Below are positions 1 through 5,281 of a DNA stretch of 7,822 nt, one piece after another. The position numbers and the translations under genes were made by a program. The stretch is taken from positions 1 through 7,822 of the forward strand of contig CANKTR010000042.1 of the NCBI GenBank assembly GCA_947486475.1, in the 5' to 3' direction. The stretch is from Microbacteriaceae bacterium (GTDB taxonomy: Bacteria > Actinomycetota > Actinomycetes > Actinomycetales > Microbacteriaceae). Under the pieces are notes generated by a model. The model had not been told where the DNA came from and did not search any database. It worked only from the letters and a program-made list of their open reading frames with translations. Position 1 is the first letter of the stretch. Each line of letters starts with the position of its first letter.

Positions 1-12
1 GAAGGATTATTC

Positions 13-1587
13 GTGAATGACCCGCATATCTGGTGGTACGTCTCTCGCGTGAGCGCACTCACCGCCTGGGGGCTCATGTCGTTCTCGGTGGTGTGGGGCG
101 TCCTTTTGTCCAGCCGAGTTTTTCAGGGGCTCGACAATCCCGCGTGGCTCAAAGACCTTCACAAATACCTGAGCACGCTGACCGTGGTTCTTGCCAGCGT
201 CCACACGACGTCACTGATGCTCGATCCGTACGTAAAGTTCGACGCCGCTGACCTGTTCATTCCCGGGGTGGCGACATACGAAGGCGCCACAGAACTCATC
301 AACATCGCCTTGGCCGTGGGTGTGGTCGCGATGTGGGTGATGTCGATCGTGTACGTGACGTCGTTGGTCATGGACAAGATTCCGCGCGCGCTGTGGAAAG
401 CAATTCACTACCTGTCCTACGCCGTATTCTTTGCGGTCGGAATTCACGCGGCGTTCGCCGGGTCGGACGTGGGCAGTTGGTGGTACGCCGCGGTCTCTAT
501 TTTTGTCATTTCCATGACCCTGATTGCTCTTTTCATCCGCTTCGCAGTGATTTTCCTTCGAGAACGTCGAGCGGTAGCGGACGCCAAAATAGCCGCGTAC
601 CGGGCAGAATTACAGTCCGAACGCGCCGCGATGGTGCTGGAGAACCCCGACGAGAACAGTCGGGAAAAACGAACGATGGTGGTGCAGAAAGTGACCGCAC
701 TCGCCAAGGACATCGTGGGTATTCGACTCATTCCGGTTGGCGGGGGGAACGTTGCGTGGTGGGACGCGGGGTCTCACCTGACGCTTCATCTCGCGAATGG
801 AATGGAACGGCAGTATTCCTTATGCGGCGACAGTACGGATCGAACTGGGTATGAAATCGCGGTGCTCGACACGCACGGCCCCGAGGGGGGGTCGACCTGG
901 ATTCACCGCAATGTTGTCGCGGGAACGGTCATTCCCGTCAGTGGTCCACGAAACCACTTCCCCATGGTTCCCGCACGGACCTACCTGTTCATCGCTGGCG
1001 GAATCGGAATCACCCCGATTCGGGCAATGATCGAGGCACTCCCTGCGCAACGCGACTGGCACCTGCTGTACCTGGGCAAAAACCGCGCCGCGATGGCACT
1101 CGCCGACGAGGTGGCACAGTCCTATGGCAAGCGCGTCACGATTCACGAGTCCGACGTTTCGGGCCGATTTGACCTTTCTCCGCTCCTCGAATCCACCCAC
1201 GCCGATGTTTACTGTTGCGGCCCCGAGTCACTGATGTCCGAGGTCGAACAGCGCATCGAACGATCGCGGGCCCACCTCGAACGCTTCAACCCGGTTGTGC
1301 GTGAACTCGACGGCGGGGCAAAGCCACTCGTTGTTCGACTGGCGTCCACGGGCAAAAAAGTTGCCGTCGCGGCCGACGTGTCGATTGCATCGGCACTCAA
1401 TGCGGCGGGCGTCCCGATTCAGACGTCGTGTGGAAAGGGCGTCTGTGGAACATGCGAACTGCGAGTGGTTGAGGGAACGCCAGCTCACTTGGACAGCGTC
1501 ATGCCCGATTCGGACAAAGACAAACTGGGGGTCTTCTACCCGTGTGTGTCAAGAATTGTGGGAAGCGAAATTACGGTCGACGCTTAG
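13..1587 (+). CDS. Ferric-reductase-like membrane domain fused to PDR/VanB-type flavin, NAD and [2Fe-2S] reductase
   Basis: Predicted 524-residue membrane oxidoreductase. The GTG start is chosen because GAAGGA lies at 1-6, six bases upstream. Seen: five hydrophobic helices (about residues 13-32, 50-70, 95-119, 131-149, 157-181). Two His pairs, H50/H64 and H132/H145, have the 12-13 residue spacing expected of bis-His haem ligands in ferric reductase/YedZ-like domains. A charged linker (183-226) leads to a flavin domain with R266-Q-Y-S-L-C-G, a nucleotide-binding stretch A328-G-G-I-G-I-T-P, C402-G-P, and a plant-type [2Fe-2S] set C473-x4-C478-x2-C481-x29-C511. The RQYSLCG sequence and the flavin-NAD-ferredoxin order match the phthalate dioxygenase reductase/vanillate demethylase reductase family, which usually binds FMN. 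Inferred role: electrons pass from NAD(P)H through flavin and Fe-S to membrane haem, perhaps for iron or flavin reduction. The flow could also run outward to a separate acceptor. Upstream context is outside the window. Confidence 0.9.
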   Translation: MNDPHIWWYVSRVSALTAWGLMSFSVVWGVLLSSRVFQGLDNPAWLKDLHKYLSTLTVVLASVHTTSLMLDPYVKFDAADLFIPGVATYEGATELINIALAVGVVAMWVMSIVYVTSLVMDKIPRALWKAIHYLSYAVFFAVGIHAAFAGSDVGSWWYAAVSIFVISMTLIALFIRFAVIFLRERRAVADAKIAAYRAELQSERAAMVLENPDENSREKRTMVVQKVTALAKDIVGIRLIPVGGGNVAWWDAGSHLTLHLANGMERQYSLCGDSTDRTGYEIAVLDTHGPEGGSTWIHRNVVAGTVIPVSGPRNHFPMVPARTYLFIAGGIGITPIRAMIEALPAQRDWHLLYLGKNRAAMALADEVAQSYGKRVTIHESDVSGRFDLSPLLESTHADVYCCGPESLMSEVEQRIERSRAHLERFNPVVRELDGGAKPLVVRLASTGKKVAVAADVSIASALNAAGVPIQTSCGKGVCGTCELRVVEGTPAHLDSVMPDSDKDKLGVFYPCVSRIVGSEITVDA

Positions 1588-1592
1588 TCGAC
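1576..1592. repeat. Hairpin-forming inverted repeat spanning two overlapping stop codons
   Basis: Two copies of GTCGAC (1576-1581 and 1587-1592) flank the five-base loop GCTTA. The loop holds the minus-strand stop (1584-1586) and most of the plus-strand stop (1585-1587). Because the genes converge here with no spacer, this stem is the only terminator-like structure I can find at the junction. No T-tract follows on either strand, so a terminator role is inference. Confidence 0.4.
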
Positions 1593-1967
1593 GTCAAAAT
1601 CGTCGTCAACCCACGCATCGTCGTCAGTCCGCAATAACTGCCACGCGAGGTAGGCGACGCCAGCCACCAGCGCAACCCCGAGCCCGGCAGCGATGAACCC
1701 GCCCAGTCCCGACTTCTTCGGGACCACTGGTGTCTTCGCCATCAGGCGGCGACCGGCCACCAGGCCACTAGCAATGAGCGGTGCGATACGGGACTCGTAT
1801 TCGTCACGCGCCCGTGGACCAAGGTCGTTTCGACCGTAATTGCCTGCGAGTCGAGCGGCATCGGCAAGGATGTGACCAGCCGAGTCGAGGACATCGCGCT
1901 GGCGACCGAATGCTTTACCCATCGCACGAGTGATTGCCGCGATTTCTTTGGAATAGGACGTGGGCAT
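1584..1967 (-). CDS. Small membrane protein with acidic C-terminal tail, function unknown
   Basis: A 127-residue protein that I do not recognise by function. The start is well supported: AAGGAGG (minus strand, 1978-1972) sits four bases before the ATG. Seen: a soluble, partly basic, probably helical N-terminal region (1-85) with many Ala/Arg; a KTPVVPKKSG hinge; one transmembrane helix (about 89-111); and a short, strongly acidic tail (D115-D117, D121-D123, D125, D127). With no N-terminal signal and a single C-terminal helix, a near tail-anchored topology is possible. It runs convergent to the redox fusion, overlapping it by four bases, and divergent from ppiA. Similar single-helix proteins with an acidic, Trp-containing tail occur in related actinobacteria as hypothetical proteins (recalled, not searched). 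No role is assigned. Confidence 0.85.
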   Translation of the reverse strand: MPTSYSKEIAAITRAMGKAFGRQRDVLDSAGHILADAARLAGNYGRNDLGPRARDEYESRIAPLIASGLVAGRRLMAKTPVVPKKSGLGGFIAAGLGVALVAGVAYLAWQLLRTDDDAWVDDDFDVD

Positions 1968-1976
1968 GGGGCCTCC

Positions 1977-2034
1977 TTGACACCTTCATTATGACCCACG
2001 ATTGTTCATCGCGCACATCGGAACGAGGCAGAAT
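1977..2034 (+). promoter_or_regulatory. Candidate promoter region for ppiA-rhomboid
   Basis: Two overlapping possibilities are visible. First, a perfect -35 TTGACA at 1977-1982 with a weak -10 GATTGT at 2000-2005 (17-base spacer). Second, a -10-like CAGAAT at 2029-2034 that ends six bases before the ppiA ATG, which would give a leaderless mRNA but has no good -35. The TTGACA also overlaps the ribosome site of the divergent gene, so the two genes share this 73-base region. Confidence 0.4.
1989..1994 (-). promoter_or_regulatory. Possible -10 element for the 127-residue membrane protein gene
   Basis: Read on the minus strand the bases are CATAAT, five of six matches to TATAAT. They lie 21 bases before the ATG, leaving a short leader that still contains the strong AAGGAGG ribosome site. 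No convincing -35 is seen 17-18 bases upstream (TGTGCG at best), so this is tentative. Confidence 0.35.
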
Positions 2035-2040
2035 GGAACC

Positions 2041-2562
2041 ATGTCAATTCACACACAGACCGCAACCATCCAGACCAATCTCGGGGAGATTCGGGTTCAC
2101 CTCTTTGGTAACCATGCTCCGAAGACCGTCGCAAACTTCGTCGGCCTTTCCGATGGCTCACAGGTCTGGACACACCCCCAATCGGGGAACGCGATGACGA
2201 CACCGCTCTACGACGGGGTTGTTTTCCACCGGATCATCCCCACGTTCATGATCCAGGGCGGCGACCCCCTGGGAATGGGCTTCGGGGGACCCGGCTACCA
2301 GTTCGAGGACGAGATTCACCCCGAACTTAACTTTTCACAACCGTTCATGCTGGCGATGGCGAACGCGGGACCCGGCACCAACGGGTCACAGTTTTTTATC
2401 ACCACCGCGCCAACGCCGTGGCTGCAAGCCAAACACACCATTTTCGGGGTGGTCGCGGACGAGGAGTCCCGTGCGGTCGTGACAGCGATTGAGGCAGTAC
2501 CCACCGGCGCGAATGACAAGCCGGTCACACCGGTCGTGATTTCACACATCGCAATCTCGTGA
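2041..2562 (+). CDS. ppiA: Cyclophilin-type peptidyl-prolyl cis-trans isomerase
   Basis: A 173-residue, probably cytoplasmic prolyl isomerase that catalyses cis-trans interconversion of Xaa-Pro bonds during folding. I chose the ATG at 2041 because the next residues begin the expected first strand (TATIQTNLGEIRVHLF) and because an upstream TTG at 2002 would add residues unlike the family. Seen: F62-H-R64, F69-M-I-Q72-G-G-D, A107-N108-A-G-P-G-T-N-G-S-Q117-F-F119, W127 and H132. These match the spacing of the human cyclophilin A active site (R55, F60, Q63, A101/N102, Q111, F113, W121, H126). The W43-T-H-P insertion is typical of actinobacterial members. No signal peptide is present. The stop overlaps the rhomboid start (GTGA), so the two are probably co-translated. 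In mycobacteria the homologue also lies near the origin, beside a rhomboid gene and crgA. Confidence 0.96.
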   Translation: MSIHTQTATIQTNLGEIRVHLFGNHAPKTVANFVGLSDGSQVWTHPQSGNAMTTPLYDGVVFHRIIPTFMIQGGDPLGMGFGGPGYQFEDEIHPELNFSQPFMLAMANAGPGTNGSQFFITTAPTPWLQAKHTIFGVVADEESRAVVTAIEAVPTGANDKPVTPVVISHIAIS

Positions 2563-3116
2563 GCAGCCCAATGTGGGCGTCACTGCGCCGCAATCGAACC
2601 CCGGTGACGTTTGTCCTTCTCGGTCTGATCGGCTTGGTTTATGTCGCCCAATATCTGTTGGGCGACCAACTTACTTTTGCACTCGCGTTCTATGCCCCAC
2701 TAATGGCCGCCGAACCGTGGCGCATCATCACATCCGCGTTCGCACACGGCGGAATCGTCCACATCATGTTCAACGGCTATTCGTTGTGGGTTCTCGGTAA
2801 TGCGGTCGAGCGCATCGTCGGAAGCGCGAAGTTTGCGTTGATTTTCATCGCGTCGATTGTGGCAGGCTGTCTGGCTGTCGTTGCGATGAACCCGGACTCC
2901 GTCGTGATCGGCGCGTCTGCGGGAATTTTTGGCCTGTTCGCGGCCTTGTTTATAATCAATCGCGGTTTGGGAAGCAACAATGTGTCGCTGATTGTCATCA
3001 TTGGCATCAACCTCGCAATTGGGTTCGTCGTGCCAGGAATTTCGTGGGAAGCCCACCTCGGAGGGCTTGTCGGGGGCGCGGTGTCAACGCTGGTGTTGTT
3101 TCGCCGCCGCCGATGA
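2559..3116 (+). CDS. Rhomboid family intramembrane serine protease
   Basis: A 185-residue polytopic membrane protein with about six hydrophobic segments. Rhomboids cleave other membrane proteins within or near their transmembrane helices. Seen: the serine motif G118-A-S120-A-G122, the partner histidine in E164-A-H166-L-G-G, and the H63/H68-x3-N72 element of the second helix (AFAHGGIVHIMFNG) that frames the active site. The catalytic dyad is therefore intact. A short basic C-terminus (RRRR) probably faces the cytoplasm. The GTG start overlaps the ppiA stop in a GTGA arrangement. An ATG four codons later (2571) is an alternative start and changes nothing important. No substrate can be inferred from the window, although single-pass proteins such as the nearby kinases would be topologically suitable (speculation). 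Confidence 0.95.
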   Translation: MSSPMWASLRRNRTPVTFVLLGLIGLVYVAQYLLGDQLTFALAFYAPLMAAEPWRIITSAFAHGGIVHIMFNGYSLWVLGNAVERIVGSAKFALIFIASIVAGCLAVVAMNPDSVVIGASAGIFGLFAALFIINRGLGSNNVSLIVIIGINLAIGFVVPGISWEAHLGGLVGGAVSTLVLFRRRR

Positions 3117-3117
3117 A

Positions 3118-3167
3118 GTTGTCAACATAGTTATCCCCAGTCGGGGATAATTACATCAGTGTAATTA
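3118..3167. repeat. Palindromic island between convergent rhomboid and crgA genes
   Basis: Three inverted repeats lie end to end: GTTG-T-CAAC (3118-3126), TTATCCCC-AGTC-GGGGATAA (3131-3150), and TAATTACA-TCAG-TGTAATTA (3148-3167). The two long ones are perfect 8-base stems with 4-base loops and share TAA (3148-3150). They fill almost the whole 55-base gap between two converging genes, so a bidirectional terminator is the simplest reading. There is no T-tract on either side. The AT-rich second palindrome could instead be a protein-binding site. Confidence 0.6.
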
Positions 3168-3171
3168 GGTT

Positions 3172-3417
3172 CTATCGCCAGCGAGTCGTCATGAGGAAGC
3201 CGACAAACATCAGGCCGAAGCCAATCACTATGTTCACCGCTCCGAGGGTTGCGATGGGGAACAACCCCGCACTGACGTAATAAGTCAAAATCCAGACGAG
3301 TCCGACGAGCATGAAACCGAACATGATGGGCTTGAACCAGACGGGATTCGGCGCCGCAGTGGTGTTCCGCGCGGGGGTCGAATCCGGGTTCTGGTCGTCT
3401 GAGGTCGTCTTTGCCAT
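3172..3417 (-). CDS. crgA: Cell division protein CrgA
   Basis: An 81-residue two-helix membrane protein of the actinobacterial CrgA family, a septation regulator and divisome scaffold reported in Streptomyces and mycobacteria to interact with FtsZ and septal peptidoglycan synthesis proteins. Seen: a polar, disordered N-terminus (1-22), the family signature around NPVWFKPIMFG (residues 24-34), two membrane helices (about 30-50 and 57-76) joined by a short G-L-F-P-I loop, and the characteristic ending F-x-M-T-T-R-W-R. The ATG at 3417 gives the usual family length. The frame stays open upstream, but that stretch belongs to the divergent sortase. Promoter elements end six bases before this ATG, so translation may begin on a leaderless mRNA. 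It converges with the rhomboid gene across a palindromic spacer. Confidence 0.95.
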   Translation of the reverse strand: MAKTTSDDQNPDSTPARNTTAAPNPVWFKPIMFGFMLVGLVWILTYYVSAGLFPIATLGAVNIVIGFGLMFVGFLMTTRWR

Positions 3418-3423
3418 TGTGCC

Positions 3424-3452
3424 AGCATACCGACACCCCCCTGCTTGCTCAA
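3424..3452 (-). promoter_or_regulatory. crgA promoter, probably giving a leaderless transcript
   Basis: Minus strand: -35 TTGAGC (3452-3447), 17-base spacer, -10 TATGCT (3429-3424), then six bases to the crgA ATG. The spacing is ideal for a housekeeping sigma factor. It predicts a start site at or next to the A of the start codon, and no ribosome-binding sequence is needed or seen. Confidence 0.6.
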
Positions 3453-3460
3453 ACCGAGGA

Positions 3461-3466
3461 TAGAAT
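3461..3466 (+). promoter_or_regulatory. Candidate -10 element for the sortase gene, leaderless arrangement
   Basis: TAGAAT lies seven bases before the GTG proposed as the sortase start, the distance expected if transcription begins at that codon. No good -35 lies 17-18 bases upstream (a C-rich run instead). A GAGGA at 3456-3460 could be a distant ribosome site if transcription starts further upstream. Confidence 0.45.
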
Positions 3467-3473
3467 TGTCCCC

Positions 3474-4424
3474 GTGCCCCCTTCACCCGACAAGCGAAAT
3501 TTTCGAATGCCACGTTTTGGTAGACATCGATCGAGCGAGACCACTCAGGATCCGACTCCGGGCCGAACTTACGCACTTCGCGGGAAACCGGACGAGAAAA
3601 GTTCCACGGGTTCGGTGACGGGCACAAAACGATCTTCCACTGTCGGGGAAAAGGGAATCGGAGTTCTCCTCACGCGACTACGCGCGCCGTCCCGAAAAAT
3701 TCGGGAAGTAATCAGTGATCTCTTTATCACTCTCGGCGTTCTTGTCCTGTTTTTTTATGTTTGGTACGTCTGGCTCGGAGACATTGTGACGGGCGCCAAG
3801 CAAGACGCCGCGGGAGTGTCCCTCTCGGAGTCCTGGGCGGAAGCGGCGGAGGGAATCCCCGAATACGATCGCGAAAGTGGCAGCTCACAAGGCGCGAAGC
3901 GATCACCGAAGCCCCCTGTCGTGGCTTCCCCGAGTGAGGGCGTCGCCTTCGCGACCATCATGGTTCCTCGGTTCGGGTCAAACTATGTGCGAACAATCGC
4001 GGAATCGGTCGATGTGAAAAAGGTTCTCAACGACCCATCCACGGGAATCGGACACTATTCGTCCACCGCACCACTCGGCGCTGTGGGTAACTTTGCTCTC
4101 GCAGGGCACCGCACCACGTTTGGCGCACCGTTCGGTAACGTCGACCAATTGCGAGTAGGGGACCGAATCTATGTGGAAACGAAAAAAGGCTGGTATGTCT
4201 ATCGATTCCGCAACATGGAATACGTTTACCCGACCCAAGCTGATGTTCTAAGCAACGTTCCCCGCGAAACAATTGTGGCGCAGGATCGAATTCTCACCAT
4301 GACCACGTGTCATCCGAAAACGTCTGCTGCGGAACGACTGATCGCCTATTCGGTGTTCGAATCGTTTGTTCCCCGAAAAAACGGCGCCCCGGCTGAAGTC
4401 GGAGAGATTCGCGCGGAGTCCTAG
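3474..4424 (+). CDS. srtE: Class E sortase
   Basis: Predicted 316-residue membrane-anchored transpeptidase that would join surface proteins bearing an LAxTG-like C-terminal signal to the cell wall. Seen: a long basic, Ser/Thr-rich cytoplasmic tail (1-79), one membrane helix (about 83-101), an extracytoplasmic linker rich in Ser, Pro and charged residues (102-157), and a sortase barrel (about 158-300). The barrel carries the catalytic triad H212 (LAGHRTTFG), C279 (ILTMTTCHP) and R288 (AAERLIAYS). The TMTTC signature and the single N-terminal anchor fit the actinobacterial class E group. The start is uncertain. GTG 3474 follows a -10 box at leaderless distance, while ATG 3507 is an alternative that only shortens the tail. 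It diverges from crgA and is followed by a small membrane protein gene and trpG. No substrate with a sorting signal is visible in the window. Confidence 0.92.
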   Translation: MPPSPDKRNFRMPRFGRHRSSETTQDPTPGRTYALRGKPDEKSSTGSVTGTKRSSTVGEKGIGVLLTRLRAPSRKIREVISDLFITLGVLVLFFYVWYVWLGDIVTGAKQDAAGVSLSESWAEAAEGIPEYDRESGSSQGAKRSPKPPVVASPSEGVAFATIMVPRFGSNYVRTIAESVDVKKVLNDPSTGIGHYSSTAPLGAVGNFALAGHRTTFGAPFGNVDQLRVGDRIYVETKKGWYVYRFRNMEYVYPTQADVLSNVPRETIVAQDRILTMTTCHPKTSAAERLIAYSVFESFVPRKNGAPAEVGEIRAES

Positions 4425-4427
4425 ACA

Positions 4428-4487
4428 ATGAGCGATAGCGTTAAACCGCCAACGAGCGGCAACCATTCACGAAGGATGAGGAGCTAA
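4428..4487 (+). CDS. Possible 19-residue leader ORF
   Basis: An ATG three bases after the sortase stop opens a 19-codon frame ending TAA, two bases before the next gene's ATG. A GGAG at 4415-4418 sits nine bases upstream. The predicted peptide is polar and basic (begins MSDSVKPPTSG), with no recognisable domain. Its 3' end overlaps the ribosome site of the following gene, so translation here could affect that gene's expression. It may equally be chance. Confidence 0.2.
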   Translation: MSDSVKPPTSGNHSRRMRS

Positions 4488-4489
4488 CT

Positions 4490-4648
4490 ATGTATTCGGC
4501 ACTGTGGCGTGTTTTGCCGGGGCCTCGCTGGCTCAAAATCGTTGTCCTCGTTGTCCTCGTCATCGCCGTACTTTCGGTGTGCGTCGAGTGGCTTTTCCCG
4601 TGGATTGCGGAAAATTTCATCCAACAGGACTCCACGGTCCAACAGTGA
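4490..4648 (+). CDS. 52-residue single-helix membrane protein, conserved-looking, function unknown
   Basis: A short gene with clear signals: GAGGAG at 4478-4483, six bases before the ATG, and a stop that overlaps the trpG start (GTGA). The protein begins MYSALWRVLPGPRWLKI, followed by one very hydrophobic helix rich in Val/Leu/Ile (about residues 16-38), a W-L-F-P-W segment, and a short polar C-terminus ending VQQ. I recall small proteins with the same LWR-LPGP-W start and FPW after the helix at this position in other actinobacteria, annotated as hypothetical (recalled, not searched). The Arg/Lys near the N-terminus and the Pro-Trp just after the helix suggest an N-in orientation. Its place between a sortase and a glutamine amidotransferase gives no direct clue to its job. 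The strong ribosome site and coupling to trpG support real expression. Confidence 0.8.
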   Translation: MYSALWRVLPGPRWLKIVVLVVLVIAVLSVCVEWLFPWIAENFIQQDSTVQQ

Positions 4649-5280
4649 CCTCGGTTTTCATTCTTGACAATTACGACTCGTTTGTCTACACCTTGGCCGG
4701 GTACGTTCAGGAACTGGGCGCCGAAATCGTAGTCGTGCGAAACGATGCCTTTGCTGAAGAGGAAATCCCTTCGAGGCTGGCCGGATTCGACGGAATTCTG
4801 ATCTCGCCTGGACCGGGAACCCCGGCCAACGCGGGACTCTCGATCCCGATTATTCGATACGCCCTGGCCAACGCGATTCCGCTTTTGGGGGTGTGTCTCG
4901 GTCATCAAGCGATTGCGGAGGCGATGGGCGGGACAGTCACCCACGCCGAGGAATTAATGCACGGCAAAACGAGTGACGTCACCCATGAAAGTTCCGCCCA
5001 GTTCGACGGTGTCCCCTCGCCGTTTCGCGCAACCCGTTACCACTCGCTTGCGATCGTGAACGGAACGATTCCCGACGAACTGCGTGTCACGGCGCGCACA
5101 AGCGGTGGTGTGATTATGGCGGTGGAGCACTCGTCCGCACCGATGTGGGGGGTGCAGTTTCACCCCGAATCGGTCATGACGGAGGGGGGTTACACCATGA
5201 TCGGAAATTGGCTCGAGACCACCGGAATGACCGGCGTAGCGGCGAAGGCACGAACGCTCAGCCCGCTGATGAACCCCTGA
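4645..5280 (+). CDS. trpG: Glutamine amidotransferase subunit of anthranilate or aminodeoxychorismate synthase (TrpG/PabA)
   Basis: A 211-residue class I glutamine amidotransferase that hydrolyses glutamine and passes ammonia to a TrpE or PabB partner, feeding tryptophan or folate synthesis in the cytoplasm. The GTG at 4645 is chosen because the family's N-terminal strand follows at once (VFILDNYDSFVYTLAGY). It also overlaps the preceding stop in a GTGA arrangement. Longer versions would read through the small membrane gene in another frame. Seen: the oxyanion-loop region SPGPGTP, the nucleophile C84 (GVCLGHQAI), and H173/E175 in QFHPES completing the triad. No strong ribosome site precedes it, so translation is probably coupled to the 52-residue gene. 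TrpG and PabA cannot be told apart here, and in actinobacteria one subunit may serve both enzymes. It ends one base from the convergent pknB stop. Confidence 0.95.
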   Translation: MTSVFILDNYDSFVYTLAGYVQELGAEIVVVRNDAFAEEEIPSRLAGFDGILISPGPGTPANAGLSIPIIRYALANAIPLLGVCLGHQAIAEAMGGTVTHAEELMHGKTSDVTHESSAQFDGVPSPFRATRYHSLAIVNGTIPDELRVTARTSGGVIMAVEHSSAPMWGVQFHPESVMTEGGYTMIGNWLETTGMTGVAAKARTLSPLMNP

Positions 5281-5281
5281 A

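Noticed and set aside
2002..2040. In-frame TTG that would extend ppiA by 13 residues
   Set aside because: The added residues do not look like cyclophilin N-termini, the family's first strand begins just after ATG 2041, and the region holds promoter-like elements.
3418..3627. Upstream extension of the crgA frame on the minus strand
   Set aside because: It would run antisense through the sortase N-terminus and promoter; CrgA proteins are about 80-90 residues and the ATG at 3417 gives 81.
3690..3731. Two small hairpins in the sortase coding region (TCCCGAA/TTCGGGA and AGTGAT/ATCACT)
   Set aside because: Short stems inside codons just before the membrane helix, with no terminator or regulatory context; expected by chance at this length.
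4446..4460. CCGC/GCGG stem between sortase and the small membrane gene
   Set aside because: Only four base pairs with a six-base loop; too weak to call a terminator within an apparent operon.
4541..4558. Tandem GTTGTCCTC repeat
   Set aside because: Only two copies, encoding Val-Val-Leu twice in a transmembrane helix; low-complexity membrane coding explains it.
4504..4644. 47-residue N-terminal extension of trpG
   Set aside because: It overlaps the small membrane gene in another frame, is Cys/Arg-rich and unlike the family; the GTG at 4645 starts exactly at the conserved first strand.
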